A stretch of DNA of 7,054 bases from Rhodospirillales bacterium (lineage in GTDB: Bacteria > Pseudomonadota > Alphaproteobacteria > Rhodospirillales > Magnetospirillaceae): NCBI GenBank assembly GCA_030040955.1, contig JASHSH010000191.1:1-7054 (forward strand), in the 5' to 3' direction. The notes beneath the pieces were generated by a model. That model was not told the DNA's origin and did not search any database. It saw only the letters and a list, made by a program, of their open reading frames with translations. Position numbers and translations under genes: made by a program. Positions 1 through 5,758 of this stretch are shown here, in pieces; positions within the stretch are counted from its first letter, which is position 1; each line of letters opens with the position of its first letter.

Positions 1-300
1 GGCCTGGGCCTGCTCGACCTCGGTCTCCTCGACAGCGCCGCTGAGGAACAGTCCGGCATTGTTGACGAGGGCGTCGATGCGCCCGGCCTTGGCGAGCACC
101 GCGGCCGCGCATTGCTCGACCGAGTTCGCGTCGCGCACGTCGAGCCGCAGCACCTCGATGCCGGGCGCGAGCGTCGACTTCTCCGGCGAGCGCAGCCCGG
201 CGAACACGCGATAGCCCTGCCCCTGGAGCAGCTCCGCCGCCGCCTTGCCGAACCCGCTGGATGCTCCCGTGATCAATACGGTCTGGGCCTGCGCGTCCAT
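1..300 (-). CDS. Short-chain dehydrogenase/reductase (SDR), N-terminal part, cut by window edge
   Basis: This is the first 100 codons of a classical SDR oxidoreductase, read on the minus strand from the ATG at 300; the rest lies beyond the left edge. The Rossmann dinucleotide motif TGASSGFG sits at residues 11-18. Arg37 follows the second beta strand, which in this family often favours NADP(H) over NAD(H). LDVRD (53-57) matches the conserved acidic position that contacts the adenine ring, and NNAG is at 80-83. The catalytic Ser and YxxxK residues would lie in the missing part, so substrate and activity cannot be judged. A strong ribosome site, GGAGGAG (complement of 306-312), lies five bases before the ATG and fixes the start. 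The gene is divergent from thiC and shares an AT-rich control region with it; nothing visible ties it to thiamine synthesis. The family call is secure and the specific function unknown. Confidence 0.9.
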   Translation of the reverse strand, partial: MDAQAQTVLITGASSGFGKAAAELLQGQGYRVFAGLRSPEKSTLAPGIEVLRLDVRDANSVEQCAAAVLAKAGRIDALVNNAGLFLSGAVEETEVEQAQA

Positions 301-353
301 GTCCGCTCCTCCGGCGAGAGTGCACCGCGCGGCCTCGCGCCCCGCGCGCAGTT

Positions 354-382
354 TTTATGATACTCGTAATGATTAAAGTCAA
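354..382 (-). promoter_or_regulatory. Possible promoter/operator region of the SDR gene
   Basis: In otherwise very GC-rich DNA, 351-382 is AT-rich. On the minus strand TTGACT (complement of 377-382) is a good -35 match. Possible -10 elements are CATAAA (complement of 354-359, 17-base spacer) or TATCAT (complement of 357-362, short 14-base spacer). The island also holds a perfect 9-base palindrome TAATGATTA (367-375) and two direct ATGAT copies (357-361 and 369-373), which could be a regulator site. No regulator gene is in view to bind it. The promoter is plausible; the operator is a guess. Confidence 0.3.
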
Positions 383-394
383 GACCGCCCCCGC

Positions 395-422
395 TTGACA
401 GCGGCGCCCGCCGGCGCATGAT
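395..422 (+). promoter_or_regulatory. Likely sigma70-type promoter of the thiC leader
   Basis: A consensus -35 TTGACA (395-400) is followed after 16 bases by CATGAT (417-422), four of six matches to the -10 consensus. Transcription would begin around 428-430, exactly at the 5' edge of the TPP aptamer, which is where a riboswitch leader should start. That positional agreement is the main support. Confidence 0.55.
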
Positions 423-429
423 CGACGCG

Positions 430-514
430 GTCCCAGGGGCGCCCCAACGGGGGCTGAGATTGGCGCGCGGCCAAGTCCCTTCGAACCTGACCCGGTTAGC
501 ACCGGCGGAGGGAG
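430..514 (+). promoter_or_regulatory. TPP riboswitch (THI-box)
   Basis: This RNA leader binds thiamine pyrophosphate and represses the downstream thiC when the vitamin is plentiful. Landmarks of the THI-box are present in order: TCCC (431-434) closing the basal helix with GGGA (510-513); a GCCCC/GGGGC hairpin (441-445 with 450-454); the conserved CTGAGA (454-459), which reads the pyrimidine ring; a variable hairpin TTGGC/GCCAA (460-464 with 470-474); the CCTGA segment (486-490); a CCGGT/ACCGG hairpin (492-496 with 501-505); and the terminal GGCGGAGGGA that matches the usual GCGUAGGGA block. The motif and its place directly upstream of thiC make the call near certain. There is no U-tract terminator between aptamer and gene, which argues for control of translation. 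Confidence 0.95.
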
Positions 515-532
515 TGGCGCCAAATCCGCGAA

Positions 533-570
533 ATGGCCGCTCTTCCCGCCGTCACGAGGATGGTGGCCAT
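533..570 (+). promoter_or_regulatory. Candidate riboswitch expression platform: start-codon sequestering hairpin
   Basis: ATGGCCGCT (533-541) can pair with GGTGGCCAT (562-570), giving nine base pairs including two G-U wobbles. The 3' arm contains the first two bases of the thiC ATG at 569, and the ribosome site GAGGA (556-560) lies in the loop. Such a stem just after the TPP aptamer would let the leader hide the start codon. How ligand binding would stabilise or release it is not apparent; this is an inference from complementarity only. Confidence 0.4.
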
Positions 571-2416
571 GAACAAGGTATTCGCTCCCCGCAAGCCCGC
601 CGGCGCGCAGCCGAGCAACGAGGGAATTTCGCGGGGCGCGCTGCCCGGCTCGCGCAAAATCCATGAGCGCGGCGTGCCGTTCCGCGAGGTGGCGTTGTCG
701 GGCGGCGAGGCCCCGGTCCGCCTGTACGACACATCCGGCCCCTATACCGACAATTCCCGCGCCATCGACATCTCGCGCGGCCTGGCGCCCTTGCGCCGCG
801 ACTGGATCTTGGCCCGCGGCGATGTCGAGGAATACGAGGGCCGCGCGCGCCGGCCCGAGGATGACGGGCTGAAGCCGGGCGAGGCGCTGGCCGCGCCGCA
901 ATTCGATCGCGCGGCGCTCGCCCATTGCCGCCGGCCCTTGCGCGCCAAGGGGGGCAGGCGCGTCACCCAGCTCGAATATGCCCGCGCCGGCATCGTCACC
1001 CAGGAGATGGAATTCATCGCCGTCCGCGAAAATCTCGGCCGCTCGGCGCTGGCCGAGGGCAATTCGTTCGGTGCCAGCATTCCCGCCGCGATCACGCCCG
1101 AATTCGTCCGCGCCGAGGTGGCGCGCGGCCGCGCCATCATTCCGGCCAATGTCAACCATCCGGAAAGCGAGCCGATGATCATCGGCCGCAACTTCCTGAC
1201 CAAGGTGAACGCGAATATCGGCAATTCCGCCGTCGTCTCCGGCGCGGCGGAGGAGGTCGAGAAGATGGTGTGGGCGATCCGCTGGGGCGCGGATACCGTG
1301 ATGGATTTGTCCACCGGGCGGAACATCCACACCATCCGCGAATGGATCGTGCGCAATTCGCCGGTGCCGATCGGCACGGTGCCGATCTATCAGGCGCTGG
1401 AGAAGGTGGGGGGCGTGGCCGAGGAGCTGAGCTGGGACATCTACCGCGACACCCTGATCGAGCAGTGCGAGCAGGGGGTCGATTATTTCACCGTCCATGC
1501 CGGGGTGCGCCTCGCCCATATCCCGCTCACCGCCGAGCGGGTGACCGGCATCGTCTCGCGCGGCGGCTCGATCCTGGCCAAATGGTGCCTGGCCCATCAC
1601 AAGGAGAATTTTCTCTACGCCAATTTCGAGGAGATTTGCGACATCCTCGCCCGTTACGACGTTTCCTTCTCGCTCGGCGACGGGCTGCGCCCCGGCTCGA
1701 CCGCGGATGCCAACGACGCCGCCCAGTTCGCCGAGCTGGACACGCTGGGCGAGCTCAACCGCATCGCGCAGCGGCACAATGTCCAGGTGATGATCGAGGG
1801 GCCGGGCCATGTGCCGATGCACAAGATCAAGGAGAACATGGACCGCCAGCTCGCCGCCTGCGACGAGGCGCCGTTCTACACGCTGGGGCCCCTGGTGACC
1901 GACATCGCACCCGGCTACGACCACATCACCTCGGGCATCGGCGCCGCCATGATCGGCTGGTTCGGCACCGCGATGCTGTGCTACGTCACGCCCAAGGAGC
2001 ATCTCGGCCTGCCCGACCGCGACGACGTGAAACAGGGCGTGATCGCCTATCGCATCGCCGCGCACGCCGCCGACCTCGCCAAGGGCCATCCGGCCGCGCG
2101 CATCTGGGACGACGCCATGTCGAAGGCGCGCTTCGAGTTCCGCTGGCGCGACCAGTTCGCGCTCGCCCTCGATCCGGAGACCGCGCAGGCCTATCACGAC
2201 GAGACCCTGCCCGCCGATGGCGCCAAGGTCGCGCATTTCTGCTCGATGTGCGGCCCGAAATTCTGCTCGATGAAGATCAGCCAAGAGGTGCGCGACGCCG
2301 CGCGGGAGCGCAACGACACGCTGTCGGCCGCCGAGATACGCGAAGCCATGGCGCGCAAGTCGGAGGAGTTCCGCCAGGGCGGCGGCGAAATCTACCGGCC
2401 GGTGCCGCCGGGCTGA
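569..2416 (+). CDS. thiC: Phosphomethylpyrimidine synthase ThiC
   Basis: ThiC is a cytoplasmic radical-SAM enzyme that rearranges aminoimidazole ribotide into hydroxymethylpyrimidine phosphate, the pyrimidine half of thiamine. The 615-residue product has the usual family length. The C-terminal [4Fe-4S] motif CxxCxxxxC is intact at C558, C561 and C566. Hallmark blocks of the barrel are present: NVNHPE (195-200), MDLSTGRNIH, GDGLRPGS, EGPGHVPM (410-417), LVTDIAPGYDHI and VTPKEHLGLP; the His residues in the EGPGH and KEH segments correspond to the metal ligands of the family. The start at 569 is preferred because GAGGA (556-560) is eight bases upstream. In-frame ATGs at 533 and 560 would add 12 or 3 residues lacking family similarity, and 533 is part of the proposed leader hairpin. 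The gene stands alone; no other thi genes are in the window. Regulation is by the TPP riboswitch upstream. Confidence 0.97.
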   Translation: MNKVFAPRKPAGAQPSNEGISRGALPGSRKIHERGVPFREVALSGGEAPVRLYDTSGPYTDNSRAIDISRGLAPLRRDWILARGDVEEYEGRARRPEDDGLKPGEALAAPQFDRAALAHCRRPLRAKGGRRVTQLEYARAGIVTQEMEFIAVRENLGRSALAEGNSFGASIPAAITPEFVRAEVARGRAIIPANVNHPESEPMIIGRNFLTKVNANIGNSAVVSGAAEEVEKMVWAIRWGADTVMDLSTGRNIHTIREWIVRNSPVPIGTVPIYQALEKVGGVAEELSWDIYRDTLIEQCEQGVDYFTVHAGVRLAHIPLTAERVTGIVSRGGSILAKWCLAHHKENFLYANFEEICDILARYDVSFSLGDGLRPGSTADANDAAQFAELDTLGELNRIAQRHNVQVMIEGPGHVPMHKIKENMDRQLAACDEAPFYTLGPLVTDIAPGYDHITSGIGAAMIGWFGTAMLCYVTPKEHLGLPDRDDVKQGVIAYRIAAHAADLAKGHPAARIWDDAMSKARFEFRWRDQFALALDPETAQAYHDETLPADGAKVAHFCSMCGPKFCSMKISQEVRDAARERNDTLSAAEIREAMARKSEEFRQGGGEIYRPVPPG

Positions 2417-2539
2417 GACGGCACGGGCGGAAACGACGAAGCGGCTGCTGCACATCCGGCCCAACGTGTGCACGCGCGGCGGGTTGCTTTTCGAGACGCC
2501 AGGGAATTTGCCGGAGAGACGTACCAAGCCGTCGGCTGG

Positions 2540-2567
2540 GCGCGGTCCCCGATCCCGGAGACCGCGC
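2540..2567. terminator. GC-rich inverted repeat between convergent genes, possible terminator
   Basis: GCGCGGTC (2540-2547) and GACCGCGC (2560-2567) form a perfect 8-base stem around a 12-base loop. It lies 124 bases past the thiC stop and 24 bases past the stop of the oppositely oriented phosphoesterase, a sensible place for a shared terminator. No T-run follows on either strand, so an intrinsic terminator of the classical kind is not shown. A smaller AGCC/GGCT hairpin lies next to it (2527-2537). Confidence 0.35.
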
Positions 2568-2590
2568 AGTCGATCCGCCCTTGATTGTGT

Positions 2591-3997
2591 TTATCCTTTG
2601 GCGCGCTTGATCTTCGTGACGCCCCCCGACCTTGCCGGCGTCTTTTTGGCTCCTGTCGACTTCGCCGGAGCTTTACCCGCCGAGCGACTGGCAGGTTTCG
2701 CTCCGCCGGTTCGCTGGCTTGCCGCCGCGCTGCCGCCCGCTCCGAGCGGACCGACGGTATGGTGAACCAAATCGACCTTCACTCCATCGCGTGGCGTCAC
2801 CCCAGTCTTGGCGTCAGCGGTCTTGAACGAGGCGGAAAGATAGGTCTTGCCGTCGGTCTCGATCGTCAGGTAGCCGAAATCGACAATAGGGGCGATTTCG
2901 AGCGTATGGTCGCCCACCGTCAGCGGAATGCGCGGCGGCTTTCCTTTTTCGGGCGTCGCGGCATAGCCTCCGCTGCCAGCGATCAGATAGGGCAGCTGCT
3001 GGCCGCCCGGCAGCTTGCGGGTGAACCTTTGATATAGATGCGCGTGGCCATGAAGTACCAAGTCGGGCCAAACATTCGCCGCTTTGCAGCACTTGTCCAA
3101 ATCGTTCTGGATTCCAAGGGAGCCGGAATGCAGCGAGTCGATCGACACTACGGGGTGGTGGACAGCCAGCACGACCGCGCGAGGATCGTTCTGGCGGACT
3201 TGCTTTAGCCGAGTCAGCTGATTCTGGAGGAAAGTCAGCTGGTCGTCGGTAACAATCGGGAACTTGCCTCCCTGCGAAGATATGACGCCGGGTCCTTCCA
3301 GCGTATTGCTGTAGAGGCCGATCACCGTGACGAACGGCGCGTCGAGAGCGAAGTAAACGCCCGGCTGGGTCATCAGGCTGCGCACCAGCGAGCCCGCATT
3401 CGGCGCCGGCCCCGGGGCCGAAGCGCAGAAATTCTCGACAAACCCCTTCAGCGATGGCGTCGACGGATCGAACGTCACCCCGTCATGATTGCCGGGAATG
3501 GCGAATATCGGGCGATCGTAGCCACGATACGGATTGTAGAACTGGTCGTAGTAATACGTCTCTTCGCCGAAGTTGTAGACGACGTCGCCGAGATGGAAGA
3601 AAAATGCCGGACCAGTATCGCCGCCCGTTTGCACCTCCTTGGCCATTGCGTCGGCGACGATGTCCTCGTGTGCGATCGCCGTGGCCGCGCTTTGCTGGCG
3701 GTTGACCTTGGCGGCGCCGGTGTCGCCGACCGCATGGAACGAGATTTTGCCGGCGCCTTTGATCGCGTTCATTGTCTGTGACGGCAGGAAGTCGCCGAGA
3801 TTCATCGGTTGCGTCGAGGTCGGCTCGGGAACCGCTTTTACCAGCTTCTCGTGCGCTTTGTAGTAGGCAGAGCTGTAATATGCGGTGTCGGTGTTGTTCA
3901 CCTGGAACGAGGTCGGGTCGGTGCCGGGATTCGGTTCCGCGTACAGGCGCCCATTGGGTCCCTTGAGACCCTGAAGTTCCGGTCGAGAGTTGGCCAT
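2591..3997 (-). CDS. Calcineurin-like metallophosphoesterase with purple acid phosphatase motifs and basic C-terminal tail
   Basis: The 468-residue product carries the purple acid phosphatase ligand blocks in order: GDTG (91-94), GDVVY (137-141, including the tyrosine that binds ferric iron in that family), GNHD (169-172), LAVHHP (277-282, the VxxH block with Leu for Val) and GHAHLYQR (317-324), close to the GHxHxYxR signature. A dinuclear metal centre hydrolysing phosphate esters is therefore expected; the substrate is unknown. Unlike typical secreted members, no signal peptide or fibronectin-like N-terminal domain is visible. Residues 1-80 are unassigned and rich in Tyr, Pro and Asn. The tail from about 431 has eight Lys, three Arg and no acidic residues, resembling histone-H1-like low complexity. 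The start at 3997 has a purine-rich ribosome site (GGGGGGA, complement of 4002-4008); an upstream in-frame ATG at 4033 is less likely. Sampled lines are 53-58% GC against about 70% in thiC, suggesting separate origin. Confidence 0.88.
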   Translation of the reverse strand: MANSRPELQGLKGPNGRLYAEPNPGTDPTSFQVNNTDTAYYSSAYYKAHEKLVKAVPEPTSTQPMNLGDFLPSQTMNAIKGAGKISFHAVGDTGAAKVNRQQSAATAIAHEDIVADAMAKEVQTGGDTGPAFFFHLGDVVYNFGEETYYYDQFYNPYRGYDRPIFAIPGNHDGVTFDPSTPSLKGFVENFCASAPGPAPNAGSLVRSLMTQPGVYFALDAPFVTVIGLYSNTLEGPGVISSQGGKFPIVTDDQLTFLQNQLTRLKQVRQNDPRAVVLAVHHPVVSIDSLHSGSLGIQNDLDKCCKAANVWPDLVLHGHAHLYQRFTRKLPGGQQLPYLIAGSGGYAATPEKGKPPRIPLTVGDHTLEIAPIVDFGYLTIETDGKTYLSASFKTADAKTGVTPRDGVKVDLVHHTVGPLGAGGSAAASQRTGGAKPASRSAGKAPAKSTGAKKTPARSGGVTKIKRAKG

Positions 3998-4350
3998 TTC
4001 ATCCCCCCTTAGTCGCAATCGGCCGACCAGCATCCGCCCGCCATCCTTTGCGCCCCCTCAATTTCGCGTCCCCGCCGCCGGGTCGGACCGAACCCGGGAT
4101 CGATATTCGATTTCTAGCGCAATGGACGAGCCACACCGTTCGACGCTCTTCTATTGATAGCGCACGAACGCACCACCATACAAGCATCTCTCGCCTTCCC
4201 GATTCGCAACACGGACGCGTTCGGTGCCCGGTGCGGACTTCAGTCAGCTACCGACGGCTGGCGCCGAGCGGTTTCGAGCCGTTTTTCAAACGCACCTCGT
4301 CACCGGCGGAGTATGCTTGGGCATTCGACCATCCGCGGGAGGAAATCGAC
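3998..4350. other. Divergent intergenic region, no convincing gene
   Basis: This 353-base gap separates the minus-strand phosphoesterase from the plus-strand HdeD-like gene. It holds the ribosome sites of both. A nested dyad lies at 4078-4097: CCGGGT (4078-4083) pairs with ACCCGG (4092-4097), and the perfect palindrome TCGGACCGA (4083-4091) sits at its centre; it could be an operator or a leader hairpin of the phosphoesterase. TTGATA (4154-4159) is a fair -35 for the plus strand, but the following -10 candidates (TACAAG at 4179 with a 19-base spacer) are weak. The open frames that cross the gap have no recognisable protein content and no good ribosome site. I looked for the alphaproteobacterial general-stress motif GGAAC/CGTT in the leader and did not see it. 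Confidence 0.5.
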
Positions 4351-4908
4351 ATGTCCGACCAGGCCGCGGGCGGGAGCCCGTTCCACGGCAGGCTGCGCGC
4401 CGCCGCCGGCTGGCTGTTCTGGCTCGGGATCGCGCTCCTGGTGATCGGCATCGCCGCGATCGTGTTCCCGATCGTCTCCTCGCTCGTCGCCACACTGTTC
4501 GTCGGCTGGATCCTTCTTCTCGCCGGCATCGTCGCGGTGGCGGGCGCCTTCTCGATCCACGGCACGGGCCCGTTCTTCGGCGCGATGCTGCTCGGCCTGT
4601 TCTCGGCGGTGGCCGGCCTGTTCCTGCTGTTCAATCCGCTCGCCGGCGAGGTCGCGCTCACCCTGCTGCTCGGCGCGATTTTCCTGATTCAGGGCGCGAC
4701 GGAAGCCGCCTTCGCGCTGGAGATGCGGCCGCAGCGGGGCTGGATCGGGGTATTCCTGTCCGGCGCGCTGAGCGTCGCGGCGGCGATCCTGATCGCCGTC
4801 GCCTGGCCCGGCGTTTCGCTGGTGGTGCTGGGAATTTTGCTGGGCGTCAATTTCATCAGCACCGGGCTTGCCTACCTCTCCGTCGCGCGCCTGCTGAAAG
4901 CGGGCTGA
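4351..4908 (+). CDS. HdeD-family (DUF308) six-helix membrane protein
   Basis: The 185-residue product is almost entirely hydrophobic, with about six membrane segments at roughly 20-40, 43-68, 74-94, 99-122, 130-151 and 154-178, joined by very short loops. Repeated patterns such as LLxGIxxxxGA and LGxxFLIQGATE between paired helices are typical of the HdeD/DUF308 family, whose founding member is an E. coli acid-resistance membrane protein; for most homologues the biochemical role is unknown. Length and topology agree with the family. The start at 4351 is set by GGGAGGA (4337-4343), seven bases upstream, and by the short hydrophilic N-terminus that follows; the longer in-frame extension to 4048 lacks a ribosome site and reads as non-coding. 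It is transcribed in the same direction as the HAD gene 79 bases downstream, but that gap holds a promoter-like sequence and a palindrome, so they need not be co-transcribed. Confidence 0.85.
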   Translation: MSDQAAGGSPFHGRLRAAAGWLFWLGIALLVIGIAAIVFPIVSSLVATLFVGWILLLAGIVAVAGAFSIHGTGPFFGAMLLGLFSAVAGLFLLFNPLAGEVALTLLLGAIFLIQGATEAAFALEMRPQRGWIGVFLSGALSVAAAILIAVAWPGVSLVVLGILLGVNFISTGLAYLSVARLLKAG

Positions 4909-4917
4909 GCCCGGCAG

Positions 4918-4947
4918 TTGGCGCGCGCGGCGGGCCGAGGCTAGACT
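4918..4947 (+). promoter_or_regulatory. Possible promoter of the HAD phosphatase-regulator operon
   Basis: TTGGCG (4918-4923) and TAGACT (4942-4947), each four of six to consensus, are separated by 18 bases. The pair sits 40 bases before the GTG start of the HAD gene, and transcription would begin close to the palindrome at 4950-4963. The match is moderate and the region is GC-rich, so chance is a real alternative. Confidence 0.35.
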
Positions 4948-4949
4948 GA

Positions 4950-4963
4950 CCCTTCGCGAAGGG
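4950..4963. promoter_or_regulatory. Perfect 14-base palindrome, possible operator
   Basis: CCCTTCGCGAAGGG reads identically on both strands. It sits between the candidate -10 and the ribosome site of the HAD gene, a typical repressor-site position. As RNA it could fold as a 5-base stem with a CGCG loop, so a weak terminator for the HdeD-like gene is the alternative, though no T-run follows. It does not resemble the TGAGC-type palindromes near 6893-6925, so it would be read by a different factor. Confidence 0.35.
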
Positions 4964-4987
4964 CGCGGGCGCCGAGGGGTCGAAGCA

Positions 4988-5758
4988 GTGGGCATTCCAG
5001 CGGGGCGCGGGGCCGGGACCATGCCAGCATCCGGAGCGCCGGCCGCCCGAGAGCCCGATCCGGGGCCGCATCTGGCGATCGATCCGGCCCGGTTCGATCT
5101 GGTCATCCTCGACTGCGACGGGGTGGTGGTCGACAGCGAGATGGTGAGTTGCACCATCTTGCGCCGCCAGCTCGCCCGCCATGGGATGGAGATCGACCTC
5201 GACGGCATCTTCCAGCGCTTCCTTGGCCGCGGCTTTAAGGCGGTGGCCGAGGAATACGCCCGGCGCCTTGGCCATCCCGTGCCCGACGCACTCGTCGCCG
5301 ACCTCAAGGCCGAGCTGTTCGCGGCGCTCGCGCGCGAGCTGCGCCCGATGCAAGGAGTGATCGCGCTGATCGGAAGGCTGCCCGTGCCCTATTGCCTGAC
5401 CTCGGCGAGCATCCCCGAACGCATCGCGCTCTCGCTGCGGGTGACCGGCCTCGCCGCGACCTTCGGCGACCGGGTCTACGATTCCTCGATGGTGGCGCGC
5501 GGCAAGCCCGCGCCGGATCTGTTCCTGCACGCCGCCGCTCGGATGGGCGCCGCGCCCGCGCGCACGCTGGTGATCGAGGACACGGCAAGCGGCATCGAGG
5601 CGGCGCGCGCGGCCGGCATGACCGCCTGGGCCTTCGTCGGCGGCTGCCACTATGCCGGGCGCGACGGCGCCGCGATCCTGGCGCCGTCCCGGCCCGACGC
5701 GATCTTCGCCGACATGGACTCCGTGCGGACCGCGGCGCGGCCGGCCCCATGGCGCTGA
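4988..5758 (+). CDS. HAD-superfamily phosphatase (beta-phosphoglucomutase-like subfamily)
   Basis: The 256-residue product is a cytoplasmic haloacid-dehalogenase-type phosphatase. Motif I is DCDGVVVDSE (42-51), giving the nucleophile Asp42 and acid/base Asp44; motif II is Thr138 or Ser139 in LTSAS; motif III is Lys173 in GKPAPDLFL; motif IV is EDTASGIEAA (197-206). The DGVxxDSE form and the small helical cap after motif I (about 52-120) point to the beta-phosphoglucomutase/sugar-phosphate phosphatase group. The likely substrate is a phosphorylated sugar or polyol, inferred only from the neighbouring SorC regulator. The GTG at 4988 is supported by GAGGGG (4974-4979), eight bases upstream; ATG at 5021 is an alternative and would remove 11 poorly conserved-looking residues. 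The 3' end overlaps the regulator by 10 bases, implying one transcript and translational coupling. Confidence 0.9.
   Translation: MGIPAGRGAGTMPASGAPAAREPDPGPHLAIDPARFDLVILDCDGVVVDSEMVSCTILRRQLARHGMEIDLDGIFQRFLGRGFKAVAEEYARRLGHPVPDALVADLKAELFAALARELRPMQGVIALIGRLPVPYCLTSASIPERIALSLRVTGLAATFGDRVYDSSMVARGKPAPDLFLHAAARMGAAPARTLVIEDTASGIEAARAAGMTAWAFVGGCHYAGRDGAAILAPSRPDAIFADMDSVRTAARPAPWR

Noticed and set aside
925..2610. 561-codon open frame on the plus strand overlapping thiC
   Set aside because: It is a shadow of thiC in another frame: strongly Arg/Pro/His/Gly-biased and without recognisable domains, while the thiC frame has all family motifs.
4070..4130. Possible tRNA 3' fragment on the minus strand (GGGTTCGGTCC resembling a T-arm)
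   Set aside because: No acceptor stem, D-arm or anticodon arm could be built around it; the similarity is explained by the local dyad.
4048..4350. N-terminal extension of the HdeD-like frame to 4048
   Set aside because: The extension has no family similarity or ribosome site, whereas the ATG at 4351 has GGGAGGA at the right distance and starts a normal HdeD-length protein.
4300..5307. 335-codon minus-strand open frame across the HdeD-like and HAD genes
   Set aside because: It spans two real genes in antisense and is dominated by Arg, Gln, Glu and Gly; no motif or ribosome site supports it.
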